DNA of 64,000 nucleotides, taken from NCBI RefSeq assembly GCF_017355955.1, contig NZ_JAFFID010000001.1, positions 930,001 through 994,000 of the forward strand, given 5' to 3'. The translations under genes and the position numbers were made by a program. Below the pieces are notes generated by a model, which was not told the origin of the DNA, did no database searches, and was given only the letters and a program-made list of their open reading frames with translations. Positions 23,134 to 30,399 of the stretch are shown here, one piece after another. The stretch comes from Sabulibacter ruber (GTDB taxonomy: Bacteria; Bacteroidota; Bacteroidia; Cytophagales; Hymenobacteraceae). The stretch's first letter is position 1, and each line of letters starts with the position of its first letter.

Positions 23134-25056
23134 TTAGTAGTGGAATCGGACGAAGGCCTCCATGGCCTCGTAGTCGGCCAGGCCGAGCTCATCGTAGCGG
23201 CGGGCCGTGTCGCGGTTGCGCTCCTGGGCGCGCACCCAGAACTCGCGCTCGTCGTCGCCGGGGAACACGGGGCGGTCCTTCTGGCTCTGGTGCTTGAAGA
23301 TGGCGGCCTTCTTGCGCTCCACCTCCTGCGGGGACAGCGGCACGGCCATCTCGATCTCGTGGGTCTCGAACTCGTGCCAGGCCCCGCGGTACATCCACAG
23401 CCAGCAGTCATTGACCCACTCCTCGCCCTGGGCGCGCAGCCTACGCAGGGCCTCGGTGATGATGTTGAAGCACACGATGTGCGTGCCGTGCGGGTCCTCG
23501 AAGTCCCCGGCGGCGAACACCTGGTGCGGCCTCACCTTCTGCAGCAGCTCCATGGTGAGGCGGATGTCCTCGTCGGTCACGGGGTTCTTGTTCGTCTTGC
23601 CGCTCTCGTAGAAGGGCAGCGCCTGGAAGTGGATGTTCTCGTCGGGCAGGCCGGCGTAGCGCGCCCCGGCAATGGCCTCGCTCTTGCGGATGAAGGCCTT
23701 CACGTTCTGGATCTCGCGGGTGTCCACCTGGTTGGGCTGCTTCTGCTCAATGAAGGTGCGCATGCACTCGTAGATGCTGGAGAGCTGCAGGCCGTCCTGG
23801 CCCAGGCTCTTGGAGAAGTCGATGGCGAACTCCACGTAGCGCAGCACGTCGTCGTCCCACACGGCGGTGTTGCCCGAGGTCTGGTAGGCCACGTGCACCT
23901 CGTGCCCCTGGTCCACCAGGCGGATGAAGGTGCCGCCCATGGAGATCACGTCGTCGTCGGGGTGCGGCGAGAAGATGAGCGCCCGCTTCCTGGCCGGCTG
24001 GGCCCGCTCCGGCCGCTGGGAGTCGTCGGCGTTCGGCTTGCCGCCCGGCCAGCCGGTGATGGTGTGCTGCAGGCGGTTGAAGATATCGATGTTGATGTTG
24101 TACACCGGCCCGCGGTCCACGGCCAGCTGCGCCATGCCGTGGGCGTTGTAGTCCTCCTCGGTGAGCTTGAGGATGGGCTTGTTCACCTTGCCCGACAGCC
24201 AGATCACCGCCTTGCGGGTGAGCGCCGCGTCCCACACGCAGTCCTTCACCAGCCAGGGCGTGCCGAAGCGGGTCAGCTCCGAGGCCGCGTCCTGGTCCAG
24301 CACGAACTCCACGTTGTCGGAGAGCTGCAGGTAGGTGGCGGGCACCTCGCCGGAGATCTCCCCCTCCACGGCCTTGCGCACGATGGAGGCCTTCTTGCCG
24401 TTCCAGGCCATGAGCACGATCTCGCGGGCCTTGAAGATGGTCCCGATGCCCATGGTGATGGCCTTGGTGGGCACGTTCTGCTTGCCCCCGAAGTCGCGGG
24501 CGGCGTCGCGGCGGGTAAGGTCGTCCAGCGTCACCAGGCGCGTGCCGGAGTTGGGCGCCGATCCCGGCTCGTTGAAACCGATGTGGCCCGTACGTCCGAT
24601 GCCCAGCACCTGCAGGTCCAGACCGCCAAATGCCTCTATCTTGCGCTCGTACTCCAGGCAGAAGGCCGGGATCTCCTCCAGGGAAAGGGTGCCGTCCGGG
24701 ATGTGGATGTTGGCCCGGTCAATGTCTATGTGGCTGAAGAGCTGCTCGTCCATGAAGCGCACGTAGCTCTGCGGCGCCTCGGGGCGCATGGGGTAGTACT
24801 CGTCCAGGTTGAAGGTCACCACGTCGCGGAAGCTCAGCCCCTCCTCTTTATGCAAGCGCACCAGCTCGGCGTAGACGCCTACCGGCGTGGCGCCAGTGGC
24901 CAGGCCCAGCACCGTCTTCTCTCCGTTCTGCTGCTTGCTTCTGATAAGGTCCGCGATCCGGCGGGCCACTCTGCGCGAGGCTTCGGTCTTGTCTGGGTAC
25001 ACAATCACCGGGAGCTTCTCGTAGCGGGTCTCCTCCAATAGGTTCAGCCTACTCAT
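23134..25056 (-). CDS. Glucosamine-6-phosphate deaminase-like / LmbE-type deacetylase fusion
   Basis: A 640-residue two-domain protein. Residues about 15-290 are NagB-like (FNLDEYYP with D85; GIGRTGHIGFNEPGS with H158 and E163). The position of the catalytic-site Asp141 of E. coli NagB is Thr156 here. Residues about 355-600 form a PIG-L/LmbE zinc deacetylase domain (IFSPHPDDDVISMGG with H365, D367, D368; later GDFEDPHGTHI). Such fusions are known in Bacteroidota and are thought to act on amino-sugar phosphates, perhaps coupling N-deacetylation and deamination. The gene is far richer in G and C at third positions than its neighbours, so much so that the opposite strand is open for over 1.8 kb. 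Confidence 0.88.
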   Translation of the reverse strand: MSRLNLLEETRYEKLPVIVYPDKTEASRRVARRIADLIRSKQQNGEKTVLGLATGATPVGVYAELVRLHKEEGLSFRDVVTFNLDEYYPMRPEAPQSYVRFMDEQLFSHIDIDRANIHIPDGTLSLEEIPAFCLEYERKIEAFGGLDLQVLGIGRTGHIGFNEPGSAPNSGTRLVTLDDLTRRDAARDFGGKQNVPTKAITMGIGTIFKAREIVLMAWNGKKASIVRKAVEGEISGEVPATYLQLSDNVEFVLDQDAASELTRFGTPWLVKDCVWDAALTRKAVIWLSGKVNKPILKLTEEDYNAHGMAQLAVDRGPVYNINIDIFNRLQHTITGWPGGKPNADDSQRPERAQPARKRALIFSPHPDDDVISMGGTFIRLVDQGHEVHVAYQTSGNTAVWDDDVLRYVEFAIDFSKSLGQDGLQLSSIYECMRTFIEQKQPNQVDTREIQNVKAFIRKSEAIAGARYAGLPDENIHFQALPFYESGKTNKNPVTDEDIRLTMELLQKVRPHQVFAAGDFEDPHGTHIVCFNIITEALRRLRAQGEEWVNDCWLWMYRGAWHEFETHEIEMAVPLSPQEVERKKAAIFKHQSQKDRPVFPGDDEREFWVRAQERNRDTARRYDELGLADYEAMEAFVRFHY

Positions 25057-25098
25057 AGTTCTATCTTGGTTAGGGGTTTAGATAAGGTATGGAGCTCG

Positions 25099-25128
25099 CA
25101 AAGGTATAAAGACAAACTATTTGTCAAA
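25099..25128 (-). promoter_or_regulatory. Promoter of the NagB-like/LmbE fusion gene
   Basis: On the minus strand TTTG (25128-25125), an 18-bp spacer, then TACCTTTG (25106-25099). The spacer is slightly short; the start codon is about 43 bp downstream. Confidence 0.6.
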
Positions 25129-25161
25129 ATGCACTTTTGATTAATTTTTAATAATGTTTAT

Positions 25162-25203
25162 GGCCTGTTTTCGCTCTATTTTCATGGAAATCCGCTGAAA
25201 ACA
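25162..25203. repeat. Dispersed palindrome family 1, copy at 25.2 kb
   Basis: CTGTTTT-CGCTCTA-TTTTC, AT, GGAAA-TCCGCTG-AAAACAG in the 345-bp divergent spacer between the fusion gene and hslV. The rest of that spacer holds only the two promoters. Confidence 0.55.
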
Positions 25204-25323
25204 GACAACAATTTGCGGACTTGTACCTCCCTTAAGCAATGAAGTGGAAAATTCTTAGGATTCAGGAAATATGCACCAAGGTAAGCCCATTTGCCCAAAC
25301 CTTTTGGTGATTCAGCAGGCAAG

Positions 25324-25355
25324 TTCGGGTATTAGCAAAGATTGTCGTACTTTCG
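25324..25355 (+). promoter_or_regulatory. hslV: Probable hslV promoter
   Basis: TTCG, 20-bp spacer, TACTTTCG: one mismatch in each element of the Bacteroidota consensus but correct spacing, about 46 bp before the ATG. Confidence 0.45.
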
Positions 25356-25401
25356 CGCCCGCAGACCTGGGTTCAGTGTCTACTCATTAAAAAGGAATAG
25401 C

Positions 25402-25941
25402 ATGACCAAAATACGTTCTACCACCGTGCTGGGCATTTACCACAACGGTGAGGTGGCGCTAGGGGCCGATGGCCAGGCCACCATGGATAAATATATTGCC
25501 AAGAGCAACGTGCGCAAGATCCGGAAACTACAGGACGGTAAAATTGTGACCGGGTTTGCGGGCTCTACCGCCGACGCCTTCACTTTGCTGGAGCGCTTTG
25601 AGGAAAAACTGGCCGCCTACAGCAATAACATGAAGCGCGCGGCCATTGAACTGGCTAAAGACTGGCGCAAAGACCAATACCTGCGCAAGCTGGAGGCCAT
25701 GATGGTGGTAGCCAACAAAGAAGAGTTGCTCATCATCTCGGGCACCGGCGACGTGCTGGAACCAGATTACCAGATTGCCGCCATCGGGTCAGGAAGCACC
25801 TACGCCCAATCGGCTGCCCTGGCCTTGAAGAAGCACGCGCCACACCTTACCGCTGAGGAGATGGTACGTGAGGCCCTTACCATTGCCGCCGATATCTGTA
25901 TCTACACAAACCATAATTTCATCATTGAGAAACCGAACTAA
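25402..25941 (+). CDS. hslV: ATP-dependent protease subunit HslV (ClpQ)
   Basis: A 179-residue proteasome-like threonine peptidase that forms a double hexamer and works with the HslU unfoldase. The start at 25402 gives MTKIRSTTVLG, with Thr7-Thr8 as the expected mature catalytic N-terminus after loss of a short propeptide; the open frame begins earlier at 25342. ALGADGQATMDK, VRKIRKLQDGKIVTGFAGSTADAFTLLERFE and AIGSGSTYAQSAALAL are family blocks. No hslU lies in this window; in this phylum the two genes are often separated. Confidence 0.94.
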   Translation: MTKIRSTTVLGIYHNGEVALGADGQATMDKYIAKSNVRKIRKLQDGKIVTGFAGSTADAFTLLERFEEKLAAYSNNMKRAAIELAKDWRKDQYLRKLEAMMVVANKEELLIISGTGDVLEPDYQIAAIGSGSTYAQSAALALKKHAPHLTAEEMVREALTIAADICIYTNHNFIIEKPN

Positions 25942-26051
25942 GCCGGGAGTATCTGTGTTTGCACTTTGAACCTCAGAAAACAAGAAATCTAAACGCTATT
26001 AGAGGTTTAAATTGCTTTATTTCAAGCTTTTAACAACGATCAAGAAAAAGA

Positions 26052-27023
26052 ATGAAGGTAACTCAGTTCCTGAAAGACCATTACAAGCACTTCAACGCTG
26101 CTGCGTTAATTGATGCCGCCGAAGGCTATAAAGCGCACTTAGATAACGGCGGTAAAATGATGATTACCCTGGCGGGTGCCATGAGTACAGCTGAACTGGG
26201 AATCATTTTAGCCGAGATGATCCGTCAGGACAAAGTACAGGCCATTACCTGTACCGGTGCCAACCTGGAAGAAGACATTTTCAACCTGGTGGCCCATGAT
26301 TTCTATGAGCGCATCCCTAACTACCGCGACCTGACTCCACAGGACGAGCAAGACCTGCTGGACCGTCACCTGAACCGCGTAACCGATACCTGTATTCCAG
26401 AGGAAGAGGCCATGCGCCGCCTGGAGCACACCGTATTGAAATACTGGCAGAAAGCTGATCAGGCTGGTGAAGCATACTTCCCGCACCAGTTCTTCTACCA
26501 GATCCTGTTGTCCGGTGATTTGGAGCAGTATTACCAAATTGACCCTAAAAACAGCTGGATGCTGGAAGCGGCCAAGAAGAACCTGCCAATCTTTGTACCG
26601 GGCTGGGAAGACTCTACGTTGGGGAACATCTACACCGGCCACGTGATTTCTGGCGACGTGAAGAATGTGCACACCGTGAAAACCGGTATCCAGTACATGA
26701 TGGAGCTGGCCGAGTGGTACACCAACACTGCCAAAGAAGACTCTACCATTGGGTTCTTCCAGATTGGCGGTGGTATTGCCGGTGACTTCCCTATCTGCGT
26801 GGTTCCTATGCTGCACCAGGACTTGCAGCGTACCGGAGTTCCGTTGTGGGGTTACTTTGCGCAGATCTCTGACTCTACCACCAGCTACGGTTCTTACTCC
26901 GGCGCCGTGCCGAACGAGAAGATCACCTGGGGTAAACTGGGCATTGACACGCCTAAGTTCGTGATCGAGTCAGATGCTACCATTGTGGCACCTCTTATCT
27001 TTGCAATTGTCTTAGACAAATAA
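26052..27023 (+). CDS. Deoxyhypusine synthase-like protein (possible homospermidine synthase)
   Basis: A 323-residue NAD-binding protein of the DHS superfamily. ITLAGAMSTAELGIILAEMI, ITCTGANLEEDIFNLVAHDFYERIPNYRDL, GGGIAGDFPICVVPML, FAQISDSTTSYGSYSGAVPNEKITWGKLG and ESDATIVAPL follow the archaeal/eukaryotic enzyme closely. K295 in WGK corresponds to the active-site Lys that carries the aminobutyl imine. Bacteria have no eIF5A hypusine, and bacterial homologues have been linked to polyamine (homospermidine or spermidine) synthesis. The open question is whether this one uses a small-molecule acceptor or a protein. It lies 110 bp after hslV. Confidence 0.85.
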   Translation: MKVTQFLKDHYKHFNAAALIDAAEGYKAHLDNGGKMMITLAGAMSTAELGIILAEMIRQDKVQAITCTGANLEEDIFNLVAHDFYERIPNYRDLTPQDEQDLLDRHLNRVTDTCIPEEEAMRRLEHTVLKYWQKADQAGEAYFPHQFFYQILLSGDLEQYYQIDPKNSWMLEAAKKNLPIFVPGWEDSTLGNIYTGHVISGDVKNVHTVKTGIQYMMELAEWYTNTAKEDSTIGFFQIGGGIAGDFPICVVPMLHQDLQRTGVPLWGYFAQISDSTTSYGSYSGAVPNEKITWGKLGIDTPKFVIESDATIVAPLIFAIVLDK

Positions 27024-27048
27024 GCATTTAGCACACCATAAATACAGT

Positions 27049-27079
27049 AAAAAGCGGGGCAGTTTGTCCCGCTTTTTTT
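27049..27079 (+). terminator. Terminator after the DHS-like gene
   Basis: AAAAAGCGGG / CCCGCTTTTT stem with a 9-nt loop and a T tail. A second weak hairpin CCCGTCAA / TTGACGGG follows at 27083-27112. The remaining 240 bp to the next gene are AT-rich and show nothing else. Confidence 0.8.
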
Positions 27080-27351
27080 GTGCCCGTCAAGTACTTACCT
27101 CCTATTGACGGGTTTTACTACTGTTTTTAATCCCTTCTACAGGTTTTTAGTAGCCGTATAGTTGGCCATTCTTCATTGCAGAAGCGTTAACCAAGAAATA
27201 ACATTGAATTTTATTTTAAATTAATTATACAATTACTATATTGATATTCTAATACAACCATTTGAATTTTCTTATAAGTTTTAAAACCCCTTCGCCTTCT
27301 AGTCTCGTAAGTACCGGAACACCAGATTGTTAAAACAAGAGAGATTGAGAC

Positions 27352-27945
27352 ATGAAAAAACACTACCTCCTATCCAAAATTGTAATTCTGATGATGGCAG
27401 TTGCCCTCAGCGGCTGCCTTGGGTTTGGGCACAGAAAATTTGGATCAGACTATAGTTATTCTGGCGCATTCCACAAGTACAAAACCTTTAATTTCATCAC
27501 CCACGCCTCTGAAGAAGACAGTGTGACGCTCCGTAACTACGCCGTACTGAAGAAGTACATCAGGGAGCGCCTGGAGATTCAAGGGTATGAGTTCAGTGAT
27601 AAGAAACCAGATTTGCTGGTGAGCTATTATCTCTACTATAACGATCTGAACATGAAAGGCTACGAGCAGGAGGAGTTTGATATCTGGCTGGTCAACAATG
27701 AAGACCCCAAGGAAGAACATGAACCCTACCGGCCCATCAAAATGTACATGAGCCAGGGCACGCTGCTGGTGACATTGCTGGACCATAAAAAGCAGAACGC
27801 CGTGTGGCAAGGGTATACCTCCGGCGTATTGGCAGATCCTAACTCTGAGAACACTGCCTATCTAAACCGAGCCGTCAGAACCATCTTTGACCAGTACCGG
27901 GTGTTTAGGAAAGGCTACCTGCGCGAGAACTCTTCCGCCAACTAA
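27352..27945 (+). CDS. DUF4136 lipoprotein
   Basis: A 197-residue protein with a type II signal peptide (AVALSGC, lipidated Cys near residue 23). The mature part has FGSDYSYSGAFHKYKTFNFI, a YAVLKKYIRERLEIQGYEFSDKKPDLLVSYYLYY core and late LLVTLLDHKKQNAVWQGYTSGV and NRAVRTIFDQY segments. These are typical of DUF4136, a family of envelope lipoproteins of unknown role. It is monocistronic and followed by a strong palindrome. Confidence 0.85.
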   Translation: MKKHYLLSKIVILMMAVALSGCLGFGHRKFGSDYSYSGAFHKYKTFNFITHASEEDSVTLRNYAVLKKYIRERLEIQGYEFSDKKPDLLVSYYLYYNDLNMKGYEQEEFDIWLVNNEDPKEEHEPYRPIKMYMSQGTLLVTLLDHKKQNAVWQGYTSGVLADPNSENTAYLNRAVRTIFDQYRVFRKGYLRENSSAN

Positions 27946-27969
27946 GATCCCATCGTTTCACTCCTCTAC

Positions 27970-28017
27970 AAAAGCGATTTGGGGCCGTTTTCCTGAAAAC
28001 GGCCCCAAATCGCTTTT
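27970..28017. repeat. Dispersed palindrome family 1, perfect copy at 28.0 kb
   Basis: AAAAGCGATTTGGGGCCGTTTTC, 2 nt, and its exact complement: a 23-bp perfect stem just after the DUF4136 gene. The core carries GGGGCCG/CGGCCCC where other copies have GGGGCTG/CAGCCCC, that is, a paired change. Confidence 0.88.
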
Positions 28018-28111
28018 CTTTTGTGGGGCAATTCAAAAGTGAACAGAGGCTTGCAAACTTTCGTACCTTGGGAGCCTTAATTCAAACAACAACATTGCCT
28101 CAAACCACATA

Positions 28112-29548
28112 ATGAATCAGCTTACCTATCGCTTAGAACCGAATGACGCAGAACGTTTGGTGGTTCAACAAGCTATTGAAAATTACATTCAGTCATTCCT
28201 TACCCAACTCCCCTCTTTACCAGCTTTTGTAGACACGCCAGACAAAGGAGCCGGCCTGTTGGAAAGCCCAATCAGTGAAAACCCTATTCCCATTGACCAG
28301 GCGCTGGCCTTGTTGAAGAAAGAGGTAGACGAACCCGGCATCAACTCGGCCTCCGGCGGGCACCTGGGTTATATTCCCGGCGGCGGGCTTTATTACTCGG
28401 GCCTGGGAGATTATCTGGCAGCGGCCACCAATAAGTACGCCGGCATCTTCTTCTCGGCCCCTGGCGCGGTGCGCATGGAAAACCAGTTGCTGCGCTGGAT
28501 GGCCGGTTTGATTGGTTTTCCGGAAAACGCGGCCGGAAACCTGACCTCGGGCGGCAGTATTGCCAGTCTCATTGCCCTGGCCACCGCCCGCGATGCCCAG
28601 AACATCACTTCCCGGCTCATCCCAGACGCCGTGGTGTATACCACCGCGCATGCCCACCACTGCCTGGACAAAGCCCTGCGCATCGCCGGTTTGGGCGAGT
28701 GCCCGGTGCGGTACATTCCCATGGACGAGCAGTACCGCATGCAACCCGAGGCCCTATCAGAAGCCATCACCCAGGATAAAGCGGCCGGGTTAACACCCTG
28801 GCTCATCATTGCCTCCGCCGGAACCACAGATGTAGGGGCCATAGATCCTTTACAAGCTATTGCCGCCATTGCCCGGGAACATAGCCTGTGGTACCACGTG
28901 GATGCCGCGTACGGCGGCTTCTTTGCGCTGGCTACTTCGGGCAAATCCAGGCTGGCCGGGATAGAGCTAGCCGATTCGGTGGTGATGGACCCGCACAAAG
29001 GCTTGTTCATTCCGTATGGCTCTGGCGCGGTTTTGATCAAGAACCAGAAACAGGCAGCCGAAACGCACCATTACCAGGCCCACTACATGCAGGACGCCCT
29101 TTCGGCCATTGAGGAAGCCTCTCCGGCAGATCTTTCTCCTGAGCTGAGCAAGCACTTCAGAGGACTTCGGTTATGGCTTCCGCTGAAACTCCACGGGGTA
29201 GCCGCTTTCCGCGAGGCCCTGGAAGAAAAGCTTACCCTGGCCCGGTACGCCTATGCCCAATTGCAGCAATTGCCCGGGTTTGAGACTCCGGTAGAACCAG
29301 AATTATCGGTGGTGATTTTCCGCTATGTTCCGCAGCAGGAAGCCATGGATACCAACGCGTTCAACCAGAAACTGATTAAGGCGGTACAGGCCGATGGAAG
29401 GGTATTCCTCTCCTCCACTATGCTGGAAGACAGGTTTATGCTCAGAATGGCTATCCTTTCCTTCCGGACCCACCAGCCCACCATTGACCTGGCCCTGACC
29501 ATCCTGCAGGAGAAAGCGAAGGAACTGGAGCTGAACTGGGAAGCGTAG
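28112..29548 (+). CDS. Pyridoxal-phosphate-dependent decarboxylase (group II amino acid decarboxylase family)
   Basis: A 478-residue fold-type I PLP enzyme. NLTSGGSIASLIALATARD, TAHAHHCLDKALRIAGL, WYHVDAAYGGFFAL and VVMDPHKGLFIPYGSGAVLI (PLP lysine in DPHKG) match the aromatic-amino-acid/glutamate/histidine decarboxylase family. The length agrees. The substrate is unknown: bacterial members decarboxylate aromatic amino acids, aspartate, diaminobutyrate and others. It is monocistronic, with a weak TACCTTGG -7-like element about 45 bp upstream. Confidence 0.85.
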   Translation: MNQLTYRLEPNDAERLVVQQAIENYIQSFLTQLPSLPAFVDTPDKGAGLLESPISENPIPIDQALALLKKEVDEPGINSASGGHLGYIPGGGLYYSGLGDYLAAATNKYAGIFFSAPGAVRMENQLLRWMAGLIGFPENAAGNLTSGGSIASLIALATARDAQNITSRLIPDAVVYTTAHAHHCLDKALRIAGLGECPVRYIPMDEQYRMQPEALSEAITQDKAAGLTPWLIIASAGTTDVGAIDPLQAIAAIAREHSLWYHVDAAYGGFFALATSGKSRLAGIELADSVVMDPHKGLFIPYGSGAVLIKNQKQAAETHHYQAHYMQDALSAIEEASPADLSPELSKHFRGLRLWLPLKLHGVAAFREALEEKLTLARYAYAQLQQLPGFETPVEPELSVVIFRYVPQQEAMDTNAFNQKLIKAVQADGRVFLSSTMLEDRFMLRMAILSFRTHQPTIDLALTILQEKAKELELNWEA

Positions 29549-29581
29549 ATAGCTTACTCGCTGGCTTCCTTCTATACAGGA

Positions 29582-30148
29582 TTAGGAGAGTTTGATGGTT
29601 CCTTTCTCTCCTACTCCTACCAACTTGAACACGCCGTCTTTCAGGAAAAGGTCACCGTGGCGGGTGAGCAGCGTAAGGTTATCCAATTCAACCTGCCAGG
29701 AGTAACTTTCCCGGTTCAGGAACAGCACGGCTTGGGCCACAATCTCCGGGGTGGTATCGCCCAGCGCCAGGGATAAGTGGGGCATCCACAAACCTGGGTG
29801 GTAATGCTGCCCAATTTCCTGGCTGATGAGGCACACCGCTTTGTGCAACTGGCTGTGGAATTGATTCACAGACGGGGTACGAAGCACCGGAATGTACAGC
29901 ACCGGTTTCTCCCCGGGGAAAATCCCCAGCCCAGTGGTGTAAATCTTGAACTTGCAGCAGATACCGGCGGCATGCCCCAGCGTTTCCTGCAGATTATGCA
30001 AACTTCCGTCATTGACGGTAAGCCAGGTTATGTGCGGGTAAGGCGTCATCTGCACGCCTCTAATCCCAAACTCCCTTTCTAAACTAAAGATCAAACCATT
30101 CAGCTTGTCTGAGTGTTCCTGGTCCAGGAGAGATACAATTGCCACCAT
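29582..30148 (-). CDS. 2H phosphoesterase (2'-5' RNA ligase family)
   Basis: A 188-residue protein with the two His motifs of the 2H superfamily: PYPHITWL (first) and MPHLSLALG (second), about 75 residues apart. This family includes 2',3'-cyclic phosphodiesterases and bacterial ThpR/LigT enzymes that act on RNA ends. The open frame extends to 30265, but the start ATG at 30148 (MVAIVSLLD) matches the fold, and the extra N-terminus overlaps a palindromic repeat. Convergent with the decarboxylase. Confidence 0.82.
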   Translation of the reverse strand: MVAIVSLLDQEHSDKLNGLIFSLEREFGIRGVQMTPYPHITWLTVNDGSLHNLQETLGHAAGICCKFKIYTTGLGIFPGEKPVLYIPVLRTPSVNQFHSQLHKAVCLISQEIGQHYHPGLWMPHLSLALGDTTPEIVAQAVLFLNRESYSWQVELDNLTLLTRHGDLFLKDGVFKLVGVGEKGTIKLS

Positions 30149-30160
30149 AGGGAGTAAGTT

Positions 30161-30203
30161 TACCGATTTTGGGGTGTTTTCCAAAAAGTTGCCATAAAAC
30201 AAC
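30161..30203. repeat. Dispersed palindrome family 1, degenerate copy at 30.2 kb
   Basis: ATTTT-GGGGTG-TTTTCC followed by AAAAAGTTGCCATAAAACAA, upstream of the 2H phosphoesterase start. Confidence 0.4.
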
Positions 30204-30371
30204 TGCACCCTTTCTCCAAACGATGGCCCTTCCGGAATGTTTGATGAGAAGCAGTCTGGGCCCAACTCCTACGACTGGCTCTTTTCCGCTCCAGTCCGGA
30301 ATTCCTCCTTACTCAGAAACCCAGAGCCGAAGACAAAATTTAGCTGTTCCTGAGGTTTCTACAGAAATGCA

Positions 30372-30379
30372 TACCTTTG
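30372..30379 (+). promoter_or_regulatory. -7 element of the ABC-F gene
   Basis: TACCTTTG, complete match to TAnnTTTG, 20 bp before the ATG. The -33 region has only TTCC at a roughly correct distance. Confidence 0.5.
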
Positions 30380-30399
30380 CCGATTGAGAAGAAGTAACC

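Noticed and set aside
23140..25041. A 633-codon open frame opposite the NagB-like/LmbE gene
   Set aside because: It is an antisense shadow produced by the extreme GC3 of the real gene. Its translation is low-complexity (Val, His, Leu, Gly, Ala rich), with no domain and no start context.
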